Assembly: GCF_042434095.1 (NCBI RefSeq)
Contig: NZ_JBHLUE010000016.1
Location: forward strand, 186,001-250,000
Length of the DNA stretch: 64,000 nucleotides
Direction of reading: 5' to 3'
From: KBS50 sp042434095
GTDB lineage: Bacteria > Actinomycetota > Actinomycetes > Mycobacteriales > Micromonosporaceae
The number at the start of each line of letters is the position of its first letter. The first letter of the stretch is position 1. Below the pieces are notes generated by a model, which was not told the origin of the DNA, did not search any database, and was given only the letters and a program-made list of their open reading frames with translations. Shown here in pieces: positions 56,471-64,000 of this stretch. Made by a program: the position numbers and the translations under genes.

Positions 56471-57352
56471 TCACGCGCCAACCCGGCGCAGCAGCCCCTC
56501 CTGTACGGCGCTGGCGATCTGCCGACCGTCGACCGTGAACATCCGGCCGGTGGCCAGCCCGCGGGCGCCGGAGGCGGACGGGCTCCAGCAGTCGTACAGG
56601 AACCACTCGTCGGCCCGGAACGGGCGGTGGAACCACAGGGCGTGGTCGAGGCTGGCCCCCACCACGCCGCCCGGGCCCCACACCTCGCCGTGCACCGAGA
56701 GCACCGAGTCGAGCAGGGTCAGGTCGGAGGCGTAGGTCAGCGCGCAGGCGTGCAACAGCGGGTCGTCCGGCAGCTTGCCGTCGATGCGCATCCAGACCCG
56801 CTGGTGCGGGTCGGCCGGCCGGCTGCCCGGCCGGACCCAGCCCGGCTCGCCGACGTACCGGACGTCGATGGGCCGCGGGATCTGGCCCCAGATGCCCAGC
56901 CGTTCCGGGTACCGGGCGAGCCGGTCGGCCATGGTGGGCACCTCGTCCGGCGGCGGTACGTCCGGCGGGCTGGGCGCATGGTGATCCAGCCCCTCCTCGG
57001 CGCGCTGGAAGGACGCCGACATGAAGAAGATCGGCTTGTCGTGCTGCAGGGCCACGGACCGGCGTACCGAGAAGGAGCGGCCGTCCCGGACGGCCTCGAC
57101 CTGGTATTCGATGGGTTCGGCCGGATCGCCCGGGCGGACGAAGTAGCCGTGCAGGGAGTGCACGAACCGGTCCGGCACGACCGTGCCGCCGGCCGCGACC
57201 AGTGCCTGGCCCGCGACCTGGCCGCCGTACACCCGCTGCGGCCCGACCGGCGGGCTCACGCCCCGGAACGTCATCTCGGCCCGCTGCTCGAGGTCGAGCA
57301 CCTCCAGCAGCTGGTCCACGGCGGCCTGACCGACGAGGACCTCGCCGGTCAC
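56471..57352 (-). CDS. tesB: Acyl-CoA thioesterase II
   Basis: A 293-residue double-hotdog thioesterase. VYGGQVAGQALVAAGGTV, HSLHGYFVRPGDPAEPIEYQVEAVRDGRSFSVRRSVALQ and VVGASLDHALWFHRPFRADEWFLYDCWSPSASGARGLATG are the TesB family signatures, including the active-site Asp (SLDHALWFH) and Ser/Thr/Gln set. It hydrolyses medium and long acyl-CoA. GTG at 57352 overlaps the pyk stop by 4 nt (GTGA), so the genes are coupled. Confidence 0.94.
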   Translation of the reverse strand: MTGEVLVGQAAVDQLLEVLDLEQRAEMTFRGVSPPVGPQRVYGGQVAGQALVAAGGTVVPDRFVHSLHGYFVRPGDPAEPIEYQVEAVRDGRSFSVRRSVALQHDKPIFFMSASFQRAEEGLDHHAPSPPDVPPPDEVPTMADRLARYPERLGIWGQIPRPIDVRYVGEPGWVRPGSRPADPHQRVWMRIDGKLPDDPLLHACALTYASDLTLLDSVLSVHGEVWGPGGVVGASLDHALWFHRPFRADEWFLYDCWSPSASGARGLATGRMFTVDGRQIASAVQEGLLRRVGA

Positions 57353-58791
57353 CGGCGCCCCCGCGCGTCCGCCGCGTCGACCAGCGAGCCGAGCTGGTGC
57401 ACCCGCAGCGTGTTGGTCGACCCCGGGGTGCCGGGCGGGCTGCCGGCCACGATCACCACGTAGTCGCCCGGGTTGGCCCGGTCCAGTCCGAGCAGCGCCT
57501 GGTCGACCTGCCGGAACATGTCGTCGGTGTGCTGCACGAACGGCATCAGGAACGTCTCCACACCCCAGCAGAGGGCGAGCTGGTCCCGCACCTCCGGCAC
57601 CGGGGTGAAGGCGAGCAGCGGCAGGTCGCAGTGCAGCCGGGACAGCCGGCGGACGGTGTCGCCGGTCTGCGAGAACGCCACCAGCGCCTTGGCGTTGATG
57701 GCCCGGGCGATGGCCGACGCCGCGGAGGTGAGCGCGCCGCCATGGGTACGCGGGTCATGCTGCAACCGCGGCACGCCGATCGACCCGGCCTCGGTGGTGG
57801 TGATGATCTTGGCCATGGTGCTCACGGTGAGCACCGGATACTTGCCGACGCTGGTCTCACCGGACAGCATCACCGCGTCGGCGCCGTCGAGGACGGCGTT
57901 CGCCACGTCCGATGCCTCCGCCCGGGTGGGCCGGGAATTCTCGATCATGGAGTCGAGCATCTGGGTGGCCACGATGACCGGCTTGGCGTTCTCCCGGCAC
58001 AGCTGAACGGCCCGCTTCTGCACCAGCGGCACCTGGTCCAGGGGCAGCTCGACGCCCAGATCGCCGCGGGCCACCATGACGCCGTCGAAGGCCGCCACGA
58101 TGGCCTCGAGGTTGTCGACGGCCTCCGGCTTTTCGACCTTGGCCAGCACCGGGCGGTGCGTGTCGACCTCCGCCATGACGCCGTGCACCAGCTTGATGTC
58201 CTCGGCGGACCGGACGAACGACAGGGCCACCAGGTCGGCGCCGAGCCGCAGCGCGAAGCGCAGATCCTCGGCGTCCTTCTCCGACATGGCCGGCACGCTG
58301 ACCGCCACGTTGGGCAGCGAGACGCCCTTGTTGTTGGAGACCGGGCCGCCCTCGGTGACGAGGCATCGGATGTCGTTGCCGTCGACCGCGGTGACCTCGA
58401 CGGCCACCTTGCCGTCGTCGATCAGCAGCCGGTCGCCCGGCTTCACCTCCTGGGGCAGCTTGCGGTAGGTGCACGAGACCCGGTCCTGCCTGCCCGGCGT
58501 GTCGTCGCCGGTGATCACCACGGAGTCGCCGGTGCGCCACTCGTGCGGCCCGTCGGCGAACCGACCGAGCCGGATCTTCGGTCCCTGCAGGTCGGCCAGC
58601 ACGGCGACCGCCCGGCCGGTGGTCTCGGCGGCCTTCCGGACCAGGTGGTAGACCTTCTCGTGATCGTCGTGGCTGCCGTGGCTGAAATTGAGCCGGGCCA
58701 CGTCCATGCCCGCCTCGACCAGCCCCCGGATCCGCTCCGGCGAGGAGGTCGCGGGGCCCAGTGTGCAGACGATCTTCGCGCGGCGTGTCAC
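57349..58791 (-). CDS. pyk: Pyruvate kinase
   Basis: A 480-residue glycolytic enzyme making pyruvate and ATP from phosphoenolpyruvate. It starts TRRAKIVCTLGPATSSPE, and has ARLNFSHGSH, the catalytic lysine in LAKVEKPEAVDN, the metal ligands in MVARGDLGVE, and ATQMLDSMIENSRPTRAEASDVANAVLDG. GTG at 58791 is chosen because TAGCCT (58799-58804, minus strand) lies exactly 7 nt before it; an ATG 6 nt upstream is the alternative. First gene of pyk-tesB. Confidence 0.95.
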   Translation of the reverse strand: MTRRAKIVCTLGPATSSPERIRGLVEAGMDVARLNFSHGSHDDHEKVYHLVRKAAETTGRAVAVLADLQGPKIRLGRFADGPHEWRTGDSVVITGDDTPGRQDRVSCTYRKLPQEVKPGDRLLIDDGKVAVEVTAVDGNDIRCLVTEGGPVSNNKGVSLPNVAVSVPAMSEKDAEDLRFALRLGADLVALSFVRSAEDIKLVHGVMAEVDTHRPVLAKVEKPEAVDNLEAIVAAFDGVMVARGDLGVELPLDQVPLVQKRAVQLCRENAKPVIVATQMLDSMIENSRPTRAEASDVANAVLDGADAVMLSGETSVGKYPVLTVSTMAKIITTTEAGSIGVPRLQHDPRTHGGALTSAASAIARAINAKALVAFSQTGDTVRRLSRLHCDLPLLAFTPVPEVRDQLALCWGVETFLMPFVQHTDDMFRQVDQALLGLDRANPGDYVVIVAGSPPGTPGSTNTLRVHQLGSLVDAADARGRR

Positions 58792-59009
58792 GCCCATGAG
58801 GCTAGTCTCTCCTCCGGGTCGGCTCGCCGGCCGGCCCCTGTCGGAATCCGGAACGTTTGCCCAAGCTTCGCCTGCGCCGTACGTGGAACGATCGAGCGCT
58901 GGACGAACGGCGGTCGGAACACGCCGGACGGGATTCGAATGCGGGCAACGGCGACCGCAAGCGGGAATCGTACTCGCGCCCGTCGGCGGCCGGCGCCCGG
59001 CTCACGTCC

Positions 59010-59399
59010 TCAGGACTCCTCGCCGCCCGCCGGGAACGCCCGGCCGGCGGCCTGCGGAAACGCCAGCGACCCCGCCGGAGCGAGGAAGCTCAGGACGTCG
59101 AACCGGTAGAGCCCGGCCTGGACGCCCGGGTCGGCGGAGATCAACAGCCGGACGTCGTCGGTGGAGCCGGTGCGGCACAGCCCGAAGCCGCACGGCGGAT
59201 CCGGGTTGCGGGCCTGCCCGTCGACCGCGCCGGCCACCAGGATCACCCCGCGGTCGTGCAGCTTCTGCAGGTACGCGGCGTGCTCGCCCTGGATCCGGCG
59301 GGCGGTCTCGGGCCGCAGCACCCGGCCGGCCGGTCCCGGATAGAAAACGATGCACTCGTACGTGTCGAGCGCGTAGTCGACCTCCGGCGCGTCGGCCAT
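59010..59399 (-). CDS. YCII-related domain protein
   Basis: A 129-residue small alpha/beta barrel protein: YECIVFYPGPAGRV, then the conserved GEHAAYLQKLHDRGVILVAGAV with the family histidine, RNPDPPCGFGLC, and LISADPGVQAGLYRFDVLSF. YCII proteins share a ferredoxin-like fold, and a few are peroxidases or hydrolases. ATG at 59399 has GGAGGGGG 6 nt upstream. The 218 nt to the pyk start on the other side contain no gene. Confidence 0.82.
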   Translation of the reverse strand: MADAPEVDYALDTYECIVFYPGPAGRVLRPETARRIQGEHAAYLQKLHDRGVILVAGAVDGQARNPDPPCGFGLCRTGSTDDVRLLISADPGVQAGLYRFDVLSFLAPAGSLAFPQAAGRAFPAGGEES

Positions 59400-59553
59400 G
59401 GCACCCCCTCCGCGATCCGCTCCCGCCCTGCCACCCCGTACCCGAGCGTCCCACGGTCACCCGGGCACGCGGGGCGGATCGGCGCAGCCGCGTCCGGCCG
59501 CCGCAACCGCGGAACTGCCGCCGCCCGGACCGGGAAGGCCGGAGACTGGCCGG

Positions 59554-60852
59554 GTGAGCAGTCGCGCCGGGAACCGCCGTACCGGCTGGTTCGTGCCGGC
59601 CGGGCCCGGGTCCCGGGTGACCCGGCTGGAGCTGCTGTACGACCTCGTCTTCGTGTACGCGTTCGTCAACCTGGCCAACACGCTCTCGCACCGGGTCACG
59701 GCCGGCACGCTGCTGGCCGGCGGGGTGGTGCTGGCGCTGCTCTGGTACTGCTGGAGCAGCTTCGCGCTGCTGGGCAACGCGGTCCGGGCGGATCAGGGCC
59801 TGATTCCGGTGGCCGGGGCCGCGATCATGGTGCTCGCCTTCGTGCTGGCGCTGACGATCCCCGAGGCGTTCGTGGACCGGTCCGGGGGGCTGCCCGGCCC
59901 GGTGGCGTTCGCCGTGTGTTACCTCGCCGTCCGGCTGATCACCACCGGGGCGTACTGGCTGGTGCCGGGCGCCACGGGCCGCCCGGCCCGGCAGATCTGG
60001 GCGCTCAGCGCACCGGGCCTGGCCGCCACGGCGCTGATCCTGGCGGCGGCGCTGCTGCCGCACGCGGTCGCCCGACCGGGCGGGGCCGCCTGGCTCCGCC
60101 TCGGGCTCTGGCTCGCGGCGGTGCTCGTCGAGTACGCCGCGGGCTTCGCCCTGCCGTACGCGCGACTGGCGGTGACCTCGGCGGGGCACTGGGCCGAGCG
60201 GCACGGCCAGATCGTGCTGATCGCCCTCGGCGAATCCGTGCTCTCGCTTGGCGTCGGCGCCGGGCTGGGAGAGGGGCTCACCCTCACCTGGCCGGTGGTC
60301 GGGACGGCCGCGCTGGGTGTCGTGCTGATCGCCCTGCTCTGGTGGTCGTATTTCGACACCCTGGCCAGCTCGGTGGAGCAGGCCATGCACGGAACCCGAG
60401 GTCAGGAACGCATCACCCTGGGCCGGGACGCCTACACCTACCTGCACCTGCCGTTGATCGCCGGAGTGATCGGCACGGCCCTCGGCCTGAAACTGATCGT
60501 CGGGGCGGCGGCCGCGCCCGACCGGTCCCAGCCGCACACCGTCGAGGTCGCGGTGCTGTACGTCGGGGTGGCGCTCTACATCCTCAGCGTCGCGGCCGTC
60601 GTGTTCCGGACGTTCCGCACGATCCGCTACGCCTCGATCGGCACCGCGGCGCTGCTCGCCGCGCTGGCCGTACCCGCGTCGAGGCTGCCGGCGGTGGCCG
60701 CGCTCGCGCTGCTCACCGCCATCGGCCTGAGCCTCACCCTGGTGCATCGGTTCGTCGGGGCGGCTGCTCGGACCCGGGTACGGGAGGCCGCGCTGCATGA
60801 GCAGGAGGCGGTGGAGGCCGCCACCAACCGCTGGCGCGGCACGCATCTCTGA
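59554..60852 (+). CDS. Low temperature requirement A (LtrA) family membrane protein
   Basis: A 432-residue polytopic protein with about eleven hydrophobic helices. The family motif VTRLELLYDLVFVYAF sits near the N-terminus, and ALGESVLSLGVG near the middle. LtrA proteins are of unknown biochemical role. GTG at 59554 is chosen with GGAG 11 nt upstream; the open frame begins earlier in Pro-rich non-family sequence. Divergent from YCII. Confidence 0.85.
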   Translation: MSSRAGNRRTGWFVPAGPGSRVTRLELLYDLVFVYAFVNLANTLSHRVTAGTLLAGGVVLALLWYCWSSFALLGNAVRADQGLIPVAGAAIMVLAFVLALTIPEAFVDRSGGLPGPVAFAVCYLAVRLITTGAYWLVPGATGRPARQIWALSAPGLAATALILAAALLPHAVARPGGAAWLRLGLWLAAVLVEYAAGFALPYARLAVTSAGHWAERHGQIVLIALGESVLSLGVGAGLGEGLTLTWPVVGTAALGVVLIALLWWSYFDTLASSVEQAMHGTRGQERITLGRDAYTYLHLPLIAGVIGTALGLKLIVGAAAAPDRSQPHTVEVAVLYVGVALYILSVAAVVFRTFRTIRYASIGTAALLAALAVPASRLPAVAALALLTAIGLSLTLVHRFVGAAARTRVREAALHEQEAVEAATNRWRGTHL

Positions 60853-60938
60853 GCAGGCGCCGTACCCGGACCGCGACCGTGGCCGCCCGGGTCCGTCGTC
60901 GGCCGGATCCAAGCGGCGGGCCGGTAGGCTGCCGGGGC

Positions 60939-61697
60939 ATGGACGTGCTCGCCGCCCAGGGGGCGCCGGGGCTGTTTGCCGGCCCGGCCGACCGACCGTT
61001 GCTGACCTTCTACGACGACGCCACCGGGGAGCGCACCGAGCTGTCCGCCGCGCGGCTGGGGCGATGGGCGGAGCGCACCGCGCGGCTCCTCGACGAGGGC
61101 TGCGAGCTGGCGACCGGCGACCGGGCGGCCGTGCTGCTGCCGCCGCACTGGCAGACCGCCGTGGTGCTGCTCGGCGCCTGGTCGGCCGGGCTCGCCGTGT
61201 CGTACCGGTCGGCGCGGACGGCCGGGTTGCCGGAGGTGGGCGCCGGCGCCGCGGAGCCGTACGACGCGGTGTTCGTGGCCCGGCACCGGCTGGCCGACTG
61301 GCTCGACCACGTGCCGGCGGCCCGGCACCGGTTCCGGCTGGATCTGGCCCCGGACGTGCCGGGCCGGCCGGCGCCGGACGGCTACCGGGACTTCCTGGCC
61401 GAGCTGGACCGGTACCCGGGCCCGGGGGGCGGCGGCCCGCTGGTCCGGGACGAGGCGGCGGCCAGCGTGGACGGGACCACCTTCCGGGAGTGGGGATCGC
61501 TCGCGGCCGCCATCGCCGAGCAGCAGGATCTGCGCCGCGGAGACCGCGTGCTGATGGACGCGGCCGAACGCGACCATCCGGTGTTCTGGCTGCTGGCCCC
61601 GCTGTTCGCGGGCGCCTCGGTGGTGCTGTGCGCGAATCTCCAGCCCGCGGAGCTGCCCGGCCGGATCGCCGCCGAGGGCGTCACCCGGATCGTCTGA
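60939..61697 (+). CDS. TIGR03089-like AMP-binding-related protein
   Basis: A 252-residue protein similar to the N-terminal part of acyl-CoA synthetases (TIGR03089-type): RPLLTFYDDATGERTELSAARLGRWAERTARLL, then RAAVLLPPHWQTAVVLLGAWSAGLAVSY, and FWLLAPLFAGASVVLCANLQPAELPGRIAAEGVTRIV at the end. The adenylation signature and C-terminal domain are missing, so it is probably not a ligase; it may bind nucleotides. ATG follows TAGGCT (60925-60930) by 8 nt. Confidence 0.82.
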   Translation: MDVLAAQGAPGLFAGPADRPLLTFYDDATGERTELSAARLGRWAERTARLLDEGCELATGDRAAVLLPPHWQTAVVLLGAWSAGLAVSYRSARTAGLPEVGAGAAEPYDAVFVARHRLADWLDHVPAARHRFRLDLAPDVPGRPAPDGYRDFLAELDRYPGPGGGGPLVRDEAAASVDGTTFREWGSLAAAIAEQQDLRRGDRVLMDAAERDHPVFWLLAPLFAGASVVLCANLQPAELPGRIAAEGVTRIV

Positions 61698-61889
61698 CCG
61701 GCGCCGCCGGGGACGACCGGCCCGTGCCGGGCTCGGCGGGCCGACGTGATGGGCCCGGTGCCGCCCGCCCGCGGCGGCGGCCGGTGCCGGCTGCCCGCGG
61801 CGGCGGCCGGTGCCGGCTGCCCGTGGCGGGCCGGCCGTGCCGGCGGCGGCCGGCTAGGGTGGCTCGACGATCACCGACGGGGGGTTTCC

Positions 61890-62495
61890 ATGTACGCGGT
61901 CCAGCTCACCGCAAACGCCCAGTTGCGCCCGCTGGAGCCGTGGCAGGCCGGCGAGTTCTTCGCGCACATCGAGCGGGCCCGACCCACCGTCCAGCAGTTC
62001 ATCCCGTGGGCCAGCTTCAGCACCGACCTGGACTCGGCGCGGGCGACCCTGCAGCGGTACGCCGACATGCAGGCGGCCGACACCGGCCGGATCTACGGCA
62101 TCTGGCTGGACGGCACGCTGGTTGGCGGGCTGATGTACTTCCACTTCGACGCCGCCGGCGGCGGTTGCGAGCTGGGCTGCTGGCTCGAGCGGGCCGCCGA
62201 GGGACACGGGCTGATCACCATCGCCGCCCGCCGGCTGCTGGACTGGGCGTTCCGGGAGCGCGGCATGCACCGGGTGGAGTGGCACACCTCGCCGGAGAAC
62301 GTCCGCAGCGGAAACGTGGCGCGGCGGCTCGGCATGACCCTGGACGGGACGCTGCGGCAGGCGTACCCGCACGCCGGCCGCCGGCACGACACGCAGATCT
62401 GGTCGCTGCTCGCCCCGGAATGGCTGGCCGACCGGCCGGCGGACAGCCGGCCGGCGGACGGCCAGCCGGCGCGGGATTCGGGGCCCGCGGCCTAG
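61890..62495 (+). CDS. GNAT family acetyltransferase (RimJ/RimL-like)
   Basis: A 201-residue acetyltransferase of the RimJ/L type: RPLEPWQAGEFFAHIERARPTVQQFIPW, ELGCWLERAAEGHGLITIAARRLLDWAF (acetyl-CoA site) and HTSPENVRSGNVARRLGM, the family signature. The C-terminus is a low-complexity DRPADSRPADGQPARD tail. TAGGGT lies at 61855-61860, giving a ~25 nt leader with GGGGGG before the ATG. Its TAG shares CTAG with the convergent stop at 62492. Confidence 0.88.
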   Translation: MYAVQLTANAQLRPLEPWQAGEFFAHIERARPTVQQFIPWASFSTDLDSARATLQRYADMQAADTGRIYGIWLDGTLVGGLMYFHFDAAGGGCELGCWLERAAEGHGLITIAARRLLDWAFRERGMHRVEWHTSPENVRSGNVARRLGMTLDGTLRQAYPHAGRRHDTQIWSLLAPEWLADRPADSRPADGQPARDSGPAA

Positions 62496-63073
62496 CTCGC
62501 CTCCCGGCGGTCCGGGGCGGGCGGGACGCCCGCCACCAATCCGTTTGCGCTGCGCCCATCCGCGCCCCGCGCATCGGCCCTGCGCGGGTCATCCCTCCGG
62601 GCGTCAACGCTCCGGGCGTCCGCGCCCCCATCGGCGCCCCGAACATCGGCGCTCCGAACATCGGCACCCCGGGCATCGGCACCCCGAGCATCGGCGCCCC
62701 GCCCGTCGGCGCCCCGGGCATCGGCGCCCCGACGCAGGTCCGCGAGCAGCCGCAGTGGATCGGTCCGTCCGTCAGCCTGGATCTCGAGCGTGGCCTCGCC
62801 CAACCGGACCCGCAGGCCCGCGCCGGCGCGCTGCCCGGCCAGCCAGCTCTTCAGCAGGTCGAACAGGCCGGGAAGCAGGCTCTCGGCGACAACGGCCACC
62901 AGAACGCTGTCGCCCAGGGGCGCCCGCCGCCCGGTCTCCGCCACCGACAGCCGGAACTCGGGCCGCTGATGCAGCCAGTCGATCAGCGGGGTCGGGACCT
63001 GCGGCTCGGGCACGGTGATGACCAGCCGTACGGGCTGTCGGGTGGTACAGCCGGACGGAGCGGTATCGTTCAT
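62492..63073 (-). CDS. EACC1-like protein with a repetitive tail
   Basis: A 193-residue protein. Residues ~15-115 match the effector-associated constant component 1 (EACC1) pattern: VRLVITVPEP, DWLHQRPEFRLSVAE, LVAVVAESLLPGLFDLLKSWLAGQRAGAGLRVRLGEATLEIQADG, then DPLRLLADLR. EACC1 accompanies effectors (caspase, TIR, CHAT and similar) in conflict or cell-suicide systems. Residues ~116-178 are five-residue repeats (GADAR, GADGR, SADVR) coded by a 15-bp tandem repeat. No effector gene is adjacent inside the window. ATG at 63073 has GGGAGGGG 7 nt upstream. Confidence 0.7.
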   Translation of the reverse strand: MNDTAPSGCTTRQPVRLVITVPEPQVPTPLIDWLHQRPEFRLSVAETGRRAPLGDSVLVAVVAESLLPGLFDLLKSWLAGQRAGAGLRVRLGEATLEIQADGRTDPLRLLADLRRGADARGADGRGADARGADARGADVRSADVRGADGGADARSVDARRDDPRRADARGADGRSANGLVAGVPPAPDRREAS

Positions 63074-63645
63074 CGTGCCCCTCCCGCTGGTGCGTTGGGC
63101 CCTTCGGACGCGTTCCGCCGGCGAGCGACGGCGCCACCCGGTGGAACATCGGTCGGCGGTCGAGCGGCGGCTCTGTTAGGTAATGGCGGCGTAATGTCGG
63201 CACCATACTCGCGCGTTCCCGCCATTGCCAGATCCCAATTTGCAGCGCATTCGTGGAACTTCCACCCTTCCGAAGCCCGGAATCGACCCCGGGTCGCGGC
63301 CGGTCACCGCCTCGGTGACCGGCGCCCGTGACCGCAACGCGGGGCTGATTCGCTGGTCAGCGGCCGATCGGCGGAGCACAAGTCCCGACACCGTCCGACG
63401 TGGACGCCAACCGGCGCGCGAATTCGGACGCATTCCGAGCGAGCGCATTTTCCGGCCGTCCGGACCGGGCGGTCCGCCCCGCCCCGCCGGCCGGGCCACC
63501 CGATCGGACAGCTGGCAAGAACGGGACGGACAGCGGGCTCATCGCTTTTCCGACAGCGCCCGTGGAGAGCGGGAGAAACTGTCCGGCGGTGACACCACTG
63601 GGTGCCACCGCCGGTTTACGGATAGTCGCCGGAATGCCGCCGGCG
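63074..63645. other. 572-nt intergenic region with two hairpins
   Basis: No gene is visible on either strand. It contains the upstream region of the EACC1-like gene (minus-strand A/T-rich zone near 63170-63240), a perfect 11-bp stem with a CCT loop (GCCGGTCACCG/CGGTGACCGGC, 63299-63323), and the GDSL terminator at 63583-63614. The rest is unremarkable G/C-rich sequence. Confidence 0.5.
63583..63614 (-). terminator. Hairpin terminator of the GDSL gene
   Basis: CCGGCGGTG pairs with CACCGCCGG (9 bp), and an inner CACC/GGTG closes on ACTG after one A-C mismatch. It begins 31 nt after the GDSL stop (minus strand). A short CAGTTTCTCC tract follows. Confidence 0.7.
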
Positions 63646-64000
63646 TCAGCCGGTAACGGCGTCGAGCGTGGGCAGATAGCCGTACCGGTAGCCGGTGGCG
63701 TTCGGGTGGTACGCCTCGATGACGCCGGTGACATCCTTGATCCACGGGCTCGACGCGCAGACGCCGTGCCCGGCGAAGTACGGGCGGGCGTCGGAGAACG
63801 TGGCGCCCGCCGCGGCGGCCCGATCGGCGATGACGCCGGCCAGCACGTCGGCGGCCTGGTTGAGGATGGTTCGCTTGTAGGTGCTCATGGCCAGCAGGCC
63901 GCAGTACCCGGTCTCGAAGAGCCGCGGGTAGCCGAGCACGATCAGCCGGGCGTTCGGCGCGTGGCTGCGGATCGCCGCGTACGTCTGGTCGAGCCGGCCG
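63646..64000 (-). CDS. GDSL/SGNH-family hydrolase, 3' part
   Basis: The 3' end of an SGNH esterase or lipase, truncated by the window edge; about 117 residues are visible. PNARLIVLGYPRLFE is block III-like, MSTYKRTILNQAADVLAGVIADRAAAAGATF is the helix before the C-terminal block, and YHPNATGYRYGY is the block V region with the catalytic histidine. The nucleophile Ser block lies beyond coordinate 64000. The substrate is unknown. Stop TGA at 63646-63648. Confidence 0.85.
   Translation of the reverse strand, partial: GRLDQTYAAIRSHAPNARLIVLGYPRLFETGYCGLLAMSTYKRTILNQAADVLAGVIADRAAAAGATFSDARPYFAGHGVCASSPWIKDVTGVIEAYHPNATGYRYGYLPTLDAVTG

Noticed and set aside
62545..63018. Alternative frames through the 15-bp repeats with collagen-like or Ile/Gly/Pro repeats
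   Set aside because: A 15-bp repeat is open in all frames; only the minus-strand frame has a strong ribosome site and a recognisable N-terminal domain.

Overview
The window is high-GC, gene-dense DNA from a Gram-positive actinobacterium, most likely a member of the Micromonosporaceae (inference). The evidence is near-uniform G/C third codon positions, a mycothiol-type maleylpyruvate isomerase, a PdtaR-type ANTAR regulator, and the order pyk-tesB-pdtaR-liv-polA-rpsA-coaE-uvrB-uvrA, which matches the Mycobacterium tuberculosis Rv1617-Rv1638 region as I remember it. At least a dozen genes start 6-8 nt after a TANNNT -10 hexamer and have no Shine-Dalgarno, which points to leaderless mRNAs.

Layout. 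0-9.2 kb: minus-strand uvrC-rapZ-yvcK operon (normally upstream of whiA), a Tat lipoprotein with a Rieske domain, uvrA, and rsgA with an 18-codon leader ORF. 9.3-29.8 kb: accessory and housekeeping enzymes with several small regulated units. These include a TetR/SRPBCC divergon with two abutting operators, a YgjV-GNAT fusion, a phage-lysin-like metallopeptidase, a DedA protein with a degenerate PAP2 domain, typA, an SRPBCC gene flanked by palindromic operators, a muropeptide-recycling pair (dipeptide epimerase plus NlpC/P60), and a TerC-family gene behind a yybP-ykoY-type manganese riboswitch. 29.8-43.2 kb: uvrB, a secreted duplicated-domain protein, coaE-grpB, rpsA, a methyltransferase, Uma2, MerR, a frameshifted HVA1 pseudogene, DUF3140 and polA. 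43.3-51.2 kb: a polar amino acid ABC operon and a branched-chain amino acid liv operon. 51.5-58.8 kb: a lipoprotein, pdtaR, an unusual tRNA, a HTH-LAGLIDADG gene, an LLM oxidoreductase, Rrf2, tesB and pyk. 59-64 kb: small accessory genes, an EACC1-like conflict-system component with a repetitive tail, and the 3' part of a GDSL/SGNH hydrolase running off the window.

How the genes work together. All three Uvr subunits and DNA polymerase I lie in one 43 kb stretch, so the core of excision repair is here. The two ABC operons import amino acids. YkfB/YkfC-like enzymes, the lytic transglycosylase and the serine hydrolase act on the cell wall or its fragments. The most unusual items are the class-I-shaped tRNA with a CAA (Leu) anticodon beside a LAGLIDADG gene, the EACC1-like protein, the rsgA leader ORF, a ~50 bp dispersed palindromic element found twice in opposite orientations, and short tandem repeats just beyond several stop codons. 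No prophage, transposase, CRISPR array or biosynthetic gene cluster is visible.
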